From: Bacillota bacterium
GTDB taxonomy: Bacteria > Bacillota > UBA4882 > UBA8346
Direction: 5' to 3'
DNA: 6,201 nucleotides
NCBI GenBank assembly: GCA_003501335.1
Contig: DNPQ01000002.1
Coordinates: forward strand, 1-6,201
Shown here piece by piece: positions 1-6,201 of the stretch. Positions within the stretch are counted from its first letter, which is position 1, and every line of letters starts with the position of its first letter. The notes beneath the pieces are model-generated. The model had not been told where the DNA came from and searched no databases. It saw only the letters and a list, made by a program, of their open reading frames with translations. The position numbers were made by a program, and so were the translations under genes.

Positions 1-9
1 AAAATGATT

Positions 10-14
10 GGAGG
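10..14 (+). promoter_or_regulatory. Shine-Dalgarno site deciding the chemoreceptor start
   Basis: GGAGG lies 7 nt before the ATG at 22. It favours that codon over the in-frame ATG at 4, which would place the ribosome binding site inside the coding region, and over in-frame ATGs at 49 and 55, which have only weak purine stretches before them. The promoter of this gene must lie left of the window. Confidence 0.8.
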
Positions 15-21
15 AACCGCC

Positions 22-2109
22 ATGAACCGAGTATTGCAACCTGGAATCATGATCATGAACCGGTTTAAATTTCCGGCCAAATTCGTTTTGATCAGCTTTT
101 TTATCATCCTGCCGCTTGCGGTGACTTTATACTTATTTTTTTCGACTAACGGGCACCAAATCCGCTTTAATCAAGAGGAAAGTTATGGGCTGGCCTATAA
201 TTTGCCGTTGAAAAACCTGATTATTCATATCCAGGAAAAACGGGATCAAAACAGCGCCTGGCTTACTCAAGGGGAAACGGCCATGATGGACCGGCAAATC
301 GCTGCAGATTTGACAGCGCTCCGGCAAGTCAACCGCAAATACCAGACAACCCTGGCTGTGGGGGATAAATTGTCAACAATGATTAAAAAATGGAAACGGT
401 TACAAGGCCAGCTTCCCCCTGAAAGTTATCCAGTCTATACCAACTTTATTCAGAAAGATTTGTTGCCGTTCCATACTTATATCTCGGATCACTCCAACCT
501 GACTCTCGATCCCGATTTAGACAGTTATTACACCATGGATATTACGATGTTCAAACAAATGCCTCTCGCGGAACAATTGAGCCGGCTGCGGAATTTAGGG
601 ACACAGTTGGCTGCCAGGGCTAGTTTAACAGCGGCTGAAAAGAGGGAACTGCTGGTCGCTTTAACCCAAGCCCAAAATTTAGCTGCTGAAGTCAATTCGG
701 ATATTATCATTGCTTCCAGCAACAACCCCAGTGGATCCTTGCAATCCATCCGGCCGCTGGCCCGGCGAACCATGGCCGCATTTGACGCTTTTTTGGCGAT
801 TGTCCAAACGAAATTGATTGTTCCTGACAGGCCTCAAATCAGCCCGTCAGAGTATTACAAGCAAGCCGGAACGGCGATGAAACTAAACTCCGAACTCTAT
901 GATGCCATATCCTGGAAATTGGATGGCCTCATTAAAGTGCGGGTTGCGCATTACACCCGGAATAATTGGATTGTAGTCATCATAATCTTGATCGGGCTTC
1001 CGCTGATCGCCTATTTTTATATGGCGTTCTCCTTATCGACCATGAATTCCTTAAATGCTTTAAAAAAAGCCACTTTTCGGCTGGCCGGCGGAGACTTATC
1101 GGTGCGGATCGAATTGGATACGGCCGACGAAATCCATGAAGTCGCCGACTCCTTCAATGCCATGATGGAGTCGTTTGGCAACATTATCCGGATTAATAAG
1201 CAAATGGTGACGGAAGTAGCCTCTTCCTCAAAGGAGCTGACGCAGAATGTGGCGCAGTCCAGCGCCGCTTCCCAGGAAATAACGGCGATTATCGAAGACA
1301 TGGCGGAAGGCGCCAAGGAGCAGGTCGGTTCGGCGGAAAAAAGCAAAACGACGGTGGATGAGATCGTTTCCAATCTGGACCGGGCTGCGGAAAGGACCAT
1401 GCTGGTCCAGAAGGTCTCCGTCAACGCCGCTCAATATTCGATGTCGGGCAATGAATTGATTGTTAAAACCATCGGCCGCATGAACACCATTCATCAGGCT
1501 GTGGACAATTTATCCAGTATTATTGAACATTTGGAGCAGCAGTCGGATTCGATTGAAAAGTCTTTTGAAGTTGTCAGCTCCATAGCCGATCAGATTAATT
1601 TATTGTCACTGAATGCCTCCATTGAAGCGGCGCGGGCTGGTGAATTTGGCCGGGGATTTAGTGTGGTGGCCCAGGAAGTCGGGAAATTATCCGAGCTATC
1701 CAATGCTTCCGTGCAAGAGATTAGCGCCATCAACCAGCAAATTAAGGGTAATATTGCGGATGCCGCCCGGGCCATGACAGTCGGGATTCAAGAAGTGCAA
1801 TTGGGGTTAAGCGCGGTCGATGAAACCGGTAAAATGTTTAAGAACATTCTGGAGTCGGTCACGGCGGTGGAGCATGAACTCCAGGATGTCTCCAAAGTGT
1901 ATGAGCAAATTTCCTCCGATACGGATCATGTTACCCAGTTATTTAGTAATATGGCCTCTATCGCCAGGCTTTCGATGGATAATTCGCAAAACATCTCCAC
2001 GGCCTCTCAAGATCAAATGGCGACCGTCGAAAATGTTTTGGCGCTTTCCGAAGTGTTAAACAAAATGGCAGACGATTTGAAGCAGAAAACCAATGCCTTT
2101 ATCGTATGA
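22..2109 (+). CDS. Methyl-accepting chemotaxis protein (transmembrane chemoreceptor)
   Basis: This chemoreceptor of about 695 aa spans the membrane and should control CheA kinase through CheW. A short basic N-terminus leads into TM1 (about aa 20-42). An extracellular, mostly helical sensor region of about 270 aa follows (43-313), with the motif DPDLDSYY at 163-170. TM2 lies at about 315-338, HAMP at about 335-385, and the coiled-coil signalling domain runs to the end. The hairpin tip is unmistakable (DQINLLSLNASIEAARAGE at 523-541, then GRGFSVVAQEV). The arms on each side of the tip are about 155 residues, roughly 22 heptads, which fits the 44-heptad class of Bacillus and Thermotoga receptors. 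HAMP lacks the usual proline (NSL where xPL is common). No NWETF-like CheR tether is present; the protein ends NAFIV. I do not recognise a Cache or PAS fold in the sensor region, and the ligand is unknown. No chemotaxis or flagellar gene is adjacent, so it is an orphan receptor. ATG 22 is chosen for its Shine-Dalgarno site. Confidence 0.95.
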   Translation: MNRVLQPGIMIMNRFKFPAKFVLISFFIILPLAVTLYLFFSTNGHQIRFNQEESYGLAYNLPLKNLIIHIQEKRDQNSAWLTQGETAMMDRQIAADLTALRQVNRKYQTTLAVGDKLSTMIKKWKRLQGQLPPESYPVYTNFIQKDLLPFHTYISDHSNLTLDPDLDSYYTMDITMFKQMPLAEQLSRLRNLGTQLAARASLTAAEKRELLVALTQAQNLAAEVNSDIIIASSNNPSGSLQSIRPLARRTMAAFDAFLAIVQTKLIVPDRPQISPSEYYKQAGTAMKLNSELYDAISWKLDGLIKVRVAHYTRNNWIVVIIILIGLPLIAYFYMAFSLSTMNSLNALKKATFRLAGGDLSVRIELDTADEIHEVADSFNAMMESFGNIIRINKQMVTEVASSSKELTQNVAQSSAASQEITAIIEDMAEGAKEQVGSAEKSKTTVDEIVSNLDRAAERTMLVQKVSVNAAQYSMSGNELIVKTIGRMNTIHQAVDNLSSIIEHLEQQSDSIEKSFEVVSSIADQINLLSLNASIEAARAGEFGRGFSVVAQEVGKLSELSNASVQEISAINQQIKGNIADAARAMTVGIQEVQLGLSAVDETGKMFKNILESVTAVEHELQDVSKVYEQISSDTDHVTQLFSNMASIARLSMDNSQNISTASQDQMATVENVLALSEVLNKMADDLKQKTNAFIV

Positions 2110-2121
2110 TTTAAGTAATGG

Positions 2122-2142
2122 AAAATAACCTGCTCTTATTTT
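2122..2142. repeat. Small AT-only inverted repeat between convergent genes
   Basis: AAAATAA (2122-2128) and TTATTTT (2136-2142) are perfect 7-bp inverted arms around a 7-nt loop. The repeat sits between the stop of the chemoreceptor gene and the end of the pseudouridine synthase gene, and its right arm overlaps the latter's TAA. The position suits a shared terminator, but the stem has no G-C pair and should be weak, so I list it only as a repeat. Confidence 0.3.
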
Positions 2143-3044
2143 ACCCTCATTTTCTCCAGCAGCCTCCGGTAATCCTCCGGAAAAGGGGCTTCCAGCTCCG
2201 GAATATCCCAGCCGGAAGCATCAAAGGTAAGTTTTCCGGCATGCAGAGCCGGCCGGTCAATGAGCGGACTGGAAACACCATATTGGCGGTCCCCCAGGAT
2301 CGGATGGCCGATATGGCTGAGATGGATGCGGATCTGATGGGTTCTTCCGGTTTCGATATCCAGTTCCAGCAAAGCAGCAGCCGGATACCGTTCAATGACT
2401 TGGTAATGGGTAAGGGCCGGTTGGCCGGAATTTCCAACTTGGCGGTGTCCGGGGGACCCCACAATGGGCAAGTCGATAGTCCCACTTGGAGTTTCCGGAA
2501 TTCCTTGCACCACGGCATAATAGATCCGTTTGACACAGTGGTTTTGAATCGCCTGGGTCAGCGCGGTTTGAGCCGCGGCGTTTTTGGCAAAGATAATCAG
2601 GCCGGAGGTGCCGTAGTCGAGACGGTTTACCGGCCTGACTTTTATTTTTAAGCCTCGCTTTTCAAAGTAAGCGGCCACACCGTTGGCTAGGGTCCCCGAG
2701 GTAATATTCCCGGAAGGATGAACCGCCAATTGAGGCGGTTTATTAATGACTAAAAGGTTGTCATCTTCATAAACAATATCAAATGAGATTGACGGCTCCG
2801 GTTTTAATGGCTGATATTCTTCAGGGACCCCATAAACTTGAATCAAATCCCCATCTTTGAGATTGGCCTGTGAATGAGCTTTTTTGTGATTGAGAAGGAC
2901 CAGACCTTTAAAGAAGTATTGCCGCAAACTCCGACCTGATATGGGGGATTCTTGTTTTAAAAAATCAGCGATCGGAATAGAAACTTCTCCATGATAAGTC
3001 ATTGTAAAGATTAAATTACGTTTCGGTTTTTGCTTTAGTTCCAT
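2136..3044 (-). CDS. RluA-family RNA pseudouridine synthase
   Basis: This enzyme of 302 aa should convert specific uridines in rRNA or tRNA to pseudouridine in the cytoplasm. An S4-like RNA-binding region occupies about aa 16-75 (ISGRSLRQYFFKG, then LKDGDLIQVY). The catalytic domain begins at YEDDNLLVINKPPQLAVHP (92-110). The catalytic motif is RPVNRLDYGTSG at 137-148 with Asp143 as nucleophile; the usual His before RLD is Asn here. A later motif GRTHQIRIHLSHIGHPILGD is strongly conserved, and LHAGKLTF follows near the C-terminus. The length suits the YjbO/YhcT/RluD-like group, but the target uridine cannot be told. The start is uncertain. ATG 3044 gives a full S4 region but has no convincing Shine-Dalgarno site. 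The frame is open further upstream (ATG 3062, TTG 3080), but those codons lie inside or before the predicted promoter. ATG 3002 is another option, also without a Shine-Dalgarno site. The gene is convergent with the chemoreceptor gene and divergent from aroF. Confidence 0.92.
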   Translation of the reverse strand: MELKQKPKRNLIFTMTYHGEVSIPIADFLKQESPISGRSLRQYFFKGLVLLNHKKAHSQANLKDGDLIQVYGVPEEYQPLKPEPSISFDIVYEDDNLLVINKPPQLAVHPSGNITSGTLANGVAAYFEKRGLKIKVRPVNRLDYGTSGLIIFAKNAAAQTALTQAIQNHCVKRIYYAVVQGIPETPSGTIDLPIVGSPGHRQVGNSGQPALTHYQVIERYPAAALLELDIETGRTHQIRIHLSHIGHPILGDRQYGVSSPLIDRPALHAGKLTFDASGWDIPELEAPFPEDYRRLLEKMRVK

Positions 3045-3051
3045 AGCCCCT

Positions 3052-3080
3052 ATTGTACCCATTTTGAATGAGACTGTCAA
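3052..3080 (-). promoter_or_regulatory. Consensus sigma-A promoter for the pseudouridine synthase gene
   Basis: Reading the minus strand, TTGACA (3080-3075) is followed after exactly 17 nt by TACAAT (3057-3052), a perfect -35 and a one-mismatch -10. An A-rich run just upstream (about 3092-3098 on the minus strand) could act as an UP element. Counting from the -10 places +1 at 3045 or 3044, on or next to the A of ATG 3044. Confidence 0.75.
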
Positions 3081-3103
3081 AATACTTCCGGTTTTTTTCG
3101 TTA

Positions 3104-3132
3104 TTTACAAAGATCCGCTCAATTGCTATAAT
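3104..3132 (+). promoter_or_regulatory. Sigma-A promoter for the aroF-tyrA-PHP operon
   Basis: TTTACA (3104-3109) and TATAAT (3127-3132) are separated by 17 nt. The -10 is preceded by TG one base away (TGCTATAAT), an extended -10. The predicted start of transcription is near 3139, leaving a leader of about 70 nt before aroF, too short for a T-box riboswitch. No convincing attenuator or leader peptide is visible in it. Confidence 0.8.
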
Positions 3133-3195
3133 AAATTCAATTATCCATCAAAGGGCAAAATAGGTCCTTTTTGGGGAATATTACTGTAGGATGGT

Positions 3196-3201
3196 AGGAG
3201 G
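3196..3201 (+). promoter_or_regulatory. Shine-Dalgarno site deciding the aroF start
   Basis: AGGAGG ends 7 nt before ATG 3209. The in-frame ATG at 3191 lies upstream of this site and has no ribosome binding site of its own. The family alignment also favours 3209. Confidence 0.88.
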
Positions 3202-3208
3202 AGAACAA

Positions 3209-4222
3209 ATGATTGTAGTGATGAATCAAGAGGCTACGGAAGAACAGATCCAGCATGTCCAGGATAAACTCAAGGAATGGGGATTTGGGATTCATTTTTC
3301 CAAAGGGGTAGAACGGACGATTCTTGGGGCTATCGGACAAAAAAAACCAGGGGTCATGGAATCCATTGAGGCCATGGACGGGGTTGAAAAAGTGGTACCG
3401 ATTACTCAACCCTTCAAGTTGGCCAGCCGTGAATTTCAAAGTGAGCCCTCTATAGTGAGGGTTGGAAATGTTGTTTTTGGGGGTCCCAAGGTGGTCGTCA
3501 TAGCCGGACCTTGTGCGGTCGAAAATGAGCAGCAGATGTTACAAACCGCCAAGGCAGTGAAACAAGCGGGGGCAACCATGCTCCGGGGCGGCGCCTTTAA
3601 ACCGCGTACCTCTCCTTATGCCTTTCAGGGTCTGGAAGAGGAAGGCTTGAAAATACTTAAGAAAGTCAGCCAGGAAGTGGGTCTGCCCTTTGTTACGGAA
3701 GTGGTAAACCCAATGGAAGTTGAGTTGGTGGCTGGATATGCATCCATGCTCCAAGTGGGAGCCAGAAACATGCAGAATTTTACCTTACTCAAAGAAATCG
3801 GTAAGTTAAAAAAACCGGTAATTTTAAAACGGGGTTTGGCGGCTACTGTCGATGAATGGTTAATGGCAGCCGAATATATATTGAGTGAAGGCAATGATCA
3901 GGTTGTCCTTTGCGAACGCGGAATCCGTACTTATGAGACTTCAACCCGTAATACTCTTGACTTAAGCGCAGTGCCGTCGGCCAAAAGGCTTTCCCATTTG
4001 CCTATTATCGTGGATCCCAGTCATGGCACTGGCAAACGCTATTTGATTAATCCGCTCAGTAAGGCCGCCGTTGCGGTCGGTTGTGATGGTTTAATCATCG
4101 AAGTGCATCCGGACCCGGAAAACGCTTTATCGGATGGTCCCCAGTCTTTAAATTTCGCCGGTTTCAGCACCTTAATGAAAGAGATAGTTCCGGTCGTTCA
4201 AGCGGTCGGACGGGCTCTCTAA
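3209..4222 (+). CDS. aroF: 3-deoxy-7-phosphoheptulonate (DAHP) synthase, type I-beta
   Basis: This enzyme condenses phosphoenolpyruvate and erythrose 4-phosphate into DAHP, the first step of the shikimate pathway. It has 337 aa. Residues 1 to about 65 form a ferredoxin-like regulatory domain (opening MIVVMNQEATEEQIQ), and the rest is the catalytic TIM barrel. With the start at 3209, the expected metal ligands fall at Cys102 (GPCAVEN), His272 (DPSHGTGKR), Glu298 (IIEVHP) and Asp309 (LSDGPQS). As I recall, these are the same numbers as in the Thermotoga maritima enzyme, which supports the start. Substrate-binding Arg126, Lys131 and the KPRTSPY segment (131-137) are present. His29 and Ser31 match the pair reported to bind the inhibitor tyrosine in that enzyme, so tyrosine feedback is inferred. 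No chorismate mutase domain is fused. It is the first gene of the operon, and its TAA shares one base with the tyrA ATG. Confidence 0.97.
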   Translation: MIVVMNQEATEEQIQHVQDKLKEWGFGIHFSKGVERTILGAIGQKKPGVMESIEAMDGVEKVVPITQPFKLASREFQSEPSIVRVGNVVFGGPKVVVIAGPCAVENEQQMLQTAKAVKQAGATMLRGGAFKPRTSPYAFQGLEEEGLKILKKVSQEVGLPFVTEVVNPMEVELVAGYASMLQVGARNMQNFTLLKEIGKLKKPVILKRGLAATVDEWLMAAEYILSEGNDQVVLCERGIRTYETSTRNTLDLSAVPSAKRLSHLPIIVDPSHGTGKRYLINPLSKAAVAVGCDGLIIEVHPDPENALSDGPQSLNFAGFSTLMKEIVPVVQAVGRAL

Positions 4223-5325
4223 TGACAGCCGTAAAAGACACGCCAATCGCAGTTTTGGGTTTAGGACTTATGGGCGGGTCGTTGGCTTTGGCCTTGACCC
4301 ATAGCGGATTTACGGTGGCGGGCTGGGATGAGAATCCTGACGTAGTGAGGGAAGCTTTCCGGATTGGAGCCACTCAGCGCATTTCGCTTGATTTAAAGGA
4401 TGCCGTTGCCGGGGCGAAAGTGGTGTTTATTGCAACTCCGGTCGCATTTATCAGTAAGATGATTCAAAATACTATACCGTACACAACCCCGGGAACTATT
4501 TTTTCGGATCTGGGGAGCATTAAAGAATCCATCATTCATGAGGTATTTTCTTTTTTACCGGAAACTCATTATTTTGTAGCCGGTCATCCCATGACCGGTT
4601 CCGAACAGCAAGGAATCCAGGCGGCCGACCCATTTTTGTTTCAAAATGCTGCCTATCTTTTGATTGATCATCCGAGAACACCGGTCTCGATTTTAGAGGA
4701 TGTCGTAGCCATCATCCGGACGACCGGAGCTCATATTTTAAAGCTGGCTGCATCCGAACACGATCGGATTGTGGCCATGGTTTCTCATTTGCCGCATTTG
4801 TTGGCGGCGACTTTAGCCAAGACTGCCGGAACGGATGAGGAACAACATCCGGGTACTCTGGGTCTGGCGGCCGGCGGATTTCGCGATACCACGCGCATTG
4901 CCATGGGAGCGCCTGAGGTTTGGGAAGGCATTATCCTGGGCAACCGGCGACGAATTATCCAGGCGATTGAAGATTTCCAGAGTGAACTGGATGGGTTGAA
5001 GCGCATATTAAATGTGAATGATCATCAAGGGTTACGAACCTTTTTGGAAAAAGCCCGGGGGGTCCGGGCACAGATTCCGGCCAAAAATAAAGGTTTCCTG
5101 ACGCTTTTATATGAGATGGTGGTTACCATTGAAGATCGCTCCGGTACCATTGAATCAGTGCTTCATCATTTGGCTGAAGCAGGGCTGAATATTAAGGATA
5201 TTGAAATCTTGCGAGTTCGTGAAGGGGAGGGCGGTACTCTCCGTTTGGCTTTGGAAAATAGTCAGGCAGTGGATGAAGCAATCAAAGTTCTTGAAAAACA
5301 AGGGTTCAAAGTGAGGAGAAGATAG
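4222..5325 (+). CDS. tyrA: Prephenate dehydrogenase with C-terminal ACT domain
   Basis: This cytoplasmic enzyme oxidatively decarboxylates prephenate to 4-hydroxyphenylpyruvate, the precursor of tyrosine. It has 367 aa, close to Bacillus TyrA. The N-terminal Rossmann fold has G13-x-G15-x-x-G18 (GLGLMGGS) and Asp36 at the end of the second strand, which suggests NAD+ rather than NADP+. The catalytic motif GHPMTGSE places His122 and Ser127. The helical dimer domain carries EHDRIVAMVSHLPH (179-192) and GGFRDTTRIA (218-227). An ACT domain follows from about aa 297 to the end (EDRSGTIESVLHHLAEAGLN) and is the likely site of feedback by an aromatic amino acid. The ATG overlaps the aroF stop by one base (TAATG) with no clear Shine-Dalgarno site, so translation is probably coupled to aroF. 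TyrA works downstream of AroF in the same pathway. The reading frame is intact. Confidence 0.96.
   Translation: MTAVKDTPIAVLGLGLMGGSLALALTHSGFTVAGWDENPDVVREAFRIGATQRISLDLKDAVAGAKVVFIATPVAFISKMIQNTIPYTTPGTIFSDLGSIKESIIHEVFSFLPETHYFVAGHPMTGSEQQGIQAADPFLFQNAAYLLIDHPRTPVSILEDVVAIIRTTGAHILKLAASEHDRIVAMVSHLPHLLAATLAKTAGTDEEQHPGTLGLAAGGFRDTTRIAMGAPEVWEGIILGNRRRIIQAIEDFQSELDGLKRILNVNDHQGLRTFLEKARGVRAQIPAKNKGFLTLLYEMVVTIEDRSGTIESVLHHLAEAGLNIKDIEILRVREGEGGTLRLALENSQAVDEAIKVLEKQGFKVRRR
5314..5318 (+). promoter_or_regulatory. Distant Shine-Dalgarno-like site for the PHP gene
   Basis: AGGAG lies in the last codons of tyrA, 14 nt before ATG 5333, longer than the usual 5-9 nt. No closer purine-rich site exists in the 7-nt gap. 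It may work weakly or through re-initiation by ribosomes ending tyrA at 5325. Confidence 0.4.
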
Positions 5326-5332
5326 TTCTTTC

Positions 5333-6154
5333 ATGGGTTACGATCTGCATATACATTCTATATATTCCGACGGTACGCTAAAACCGGTTGAGTTGATAAC
5401 AAAGGCTTTCAACAAGGGACTGTCCGGTATGGCTCTGACGGATCATGATTCCATCGCCGGGATTGCTGAAGCGGCTTTGGAAGCTGCGAGGCTCGGATAT
5501 GTCTTTATTCCCGGAGTTGAACTGACGACGGATTATGGATCGTCTGAAGTCCATATTTTAGGTTATAATTTTAACCCTCATAATCAATCATTGTTGTTAA
5601 AATTGGAGAAAATCGTAGAATCCCGCAACGGACGGGCCCAGTTAATTGTTAAGAAGCTGCAAGAGCACAATCTTCCGATATCATGGGAGAAAGTACAGGT
5701 TCAAACGACTAGCCGGTTTATAGGCCGTTCCCATATTTTCAGGGCTCTGGAAAGAGCAGGAATGATTGCTCCGGAACATAGACAAGGAGCTTTTGATTAT
5801 TATTTAGGGAAAAACGGAGTGGCTTATGTGCCTCATGCTGAGATTGGAACATTTGAAGCCATCGAGTTGATTAACAAGGCTGATGGAATCGCAGTGCTGG
5901 CTCATCCCGGCCGGATGAACAACGATTCCTTGATTCCGGAATTTGTTGCCGGGGGGCTTAAGGGTTTGGAAGTATATTACCCGACCCATAACCCGGAGCA
6001 GACAACCAAGTATTTGGAGCTCGCCCAAAAATATCATTTATTCTGTACGGGAGGTTCGGATTATCATGGATCTCTAAGTCATGCCAGGCTTGGGGATGCC
6101 CAGGTTGAGGATATCAGCCAGTGGTTTCATTTCAAGGTATTCGTTACAAATTAA
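5333..6154 (+). CDS. PHP-domain metal-dependent phosphoesterase (TrpH/YciV-like)
   Basis: This protein of 273 aa belongs to the polymerase and histidinol phosphatase (PHP) superfamily. All nine expected metal-ligand positions are visible: His6 and His8 (DLHIHS), Asp13, His38 (LTDHDS), Glu63 (GVELT), His74 (EVHILGY), His191 (AHPGR), Asp243 and His245 (GSDYHG). The layout and length match the TrpH/YciV group, with a helical insert at about aa 90-165. In E. coli that protein (RNase AM) removes 5' nucleotides from RNA and hydrolyses 3',5'-bisphosphonucleotides; related proteins are nucleotide phosphatases. The substrate here cannot be fixed from sequence. A histidinol phosphatase role is less likely, since no histidine genes are near and the motif layout is of the TrpH type. 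The gene starts 7 nt after tyrA and almost certainly belongs to the aroF-tyrA transcript. ATG 5333 places the HxH motif at residues 6-8, as is usual for the family. Confidence 0.9.
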   Translation: MGYDLHIHSIYSDGTLKPVELITKAFNKGLSGMALTDHDSIAGIAEAALEAARLGYVFIPGVELTTDYGSSEVHILGYNFNPHNQSLLLKLEKIVESRNGRAQLIVKKLQEHNLPISWEKVQVQTTSRFIGRSHIFRALERAGMIAPEHRQGAFDYYLGKNGVAYVPHAEIGTFEAIELINKADGIAVLAHPGRMNNDSLIPEFVAGGLKGLEVYYPTHNPEQTTKYLELAQKYHLFCTGGSDYHGSLSHARLGDAQVEDISQWFHFKVFVTN

Positions 6155-6201
6155 AATCAGGATTTTATAACCGGGGATGCAGGCAAATCGTTTCAAAGAT
6201 T

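Noticed and set aside
1017..1494. Open minus-strand frames within the chemoreceptor gene
   Set aside because: They lie opposite the HAMP and signalling domains, and their translations show no recognisable motif or start signal.
2122..2142. Bidirectional intrinsic terminator between the convergent genes
   Set aside because: The stem is seven A-T pairs only, with no G-C pair, so it is too weak to call a terminator.
2118..2651. Open plus-strand frame of 177 codons opposite the pseudouridine synthase gene
   Set aside because: It is antisense to a well-supported RluA-family gene, has no family motif and no good ribosome binding site. It is a shadow of that gene.
3121..3142. AATTG/CAATT inverted repeat spanning the aroF -10 box as an operator
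   Set aside because: Arms of 5 bp in an AT-rich promoter arise easily by chance. I know of no regulator with this site.
3150..3173. Hairpin or attenuator in the aroF leader (AAAGG with CCTTT, or CAAAA with TTTTG)
   Set aside because: Each pairing is only about five base pairs, mostly A-T, and the T run is followed at once by GGGG. No leader peptide with aromatic codons is visible.
6155..6201. Terminator or next gene after the PHP gene
   Set aside because: No stem followed by a T run and no ribosome binding site with a start codon is visible in these 47 bases. The stretch is too short to judge.

Overview
The window holds ordinary chromosomal genes of a bacterium, most likely a member of the Bacillota (Firmicutes). 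The signs are strong AGGAGG-type ribosome binding sites before several genes, consensus sigma-A type promoters, a TyrA with a C-terminal ACT domain, a Thermotoga/Bacillota-type DAHP synthase and a chemoreceptor with long signalling arms. Base composition looks close to balanced. Genus and species cannot be told from the sequence. Every base apart from short gaps is explained by five protein genes; I see no RNA gene, mobile element, CRISPR array or phage remnant.

Layout: (1) 22-2109, plus strand: a membrane-bound methyl-accepting chemotaxis protein, complete, with its Shine-Dalgarno site at the window's left edge. (2) 2136-3044, minus strand: an RluA-family RNA pseudouridine synthase, tail-to-tail with the chemoreceptor gene across 26 bp. 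(3) 3045-3208: a divergent promoter region with two near-consensus promoters back to back, one for the pseudouridine synthase and one for the operon to the right. (4) 3209-6154, plus strand: a tight three-gene operon, aroF (DAHP synthase type I-beta), tyrA (prephenate dehydrogenase with ACT domain) and a PHP-domain phosphoesterase resembling the TrpH/YciV (RNase AM) group. The last 47 bases are non-coding as far as they can be read.

How the genes work together: AroF makes the first committed intermediate of the shikimate pathway and TyrA carries prephenate towards tyrosine. AroF keeps the His29/Ser31 pair that, as I recall, binds tyrosine in the Thermotoga maritima enzyme, and TyrA carries an ACT domain, so feedback control is likely at both enzymes. 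The PHP protein has all nine expected metal-ligand positions. Its place in this operon is a link to aromatic amino acid synthesis by context only.

I did not find a clearly new biological system. The points most worth a second look are the promoter of the pseudouridine synthase gene, whose predicted transcription start falls on the A of the best ATG (a candidate leaderless mRNA), and the PHP phosphoesterase coupled to tyrosine biosynthesis.
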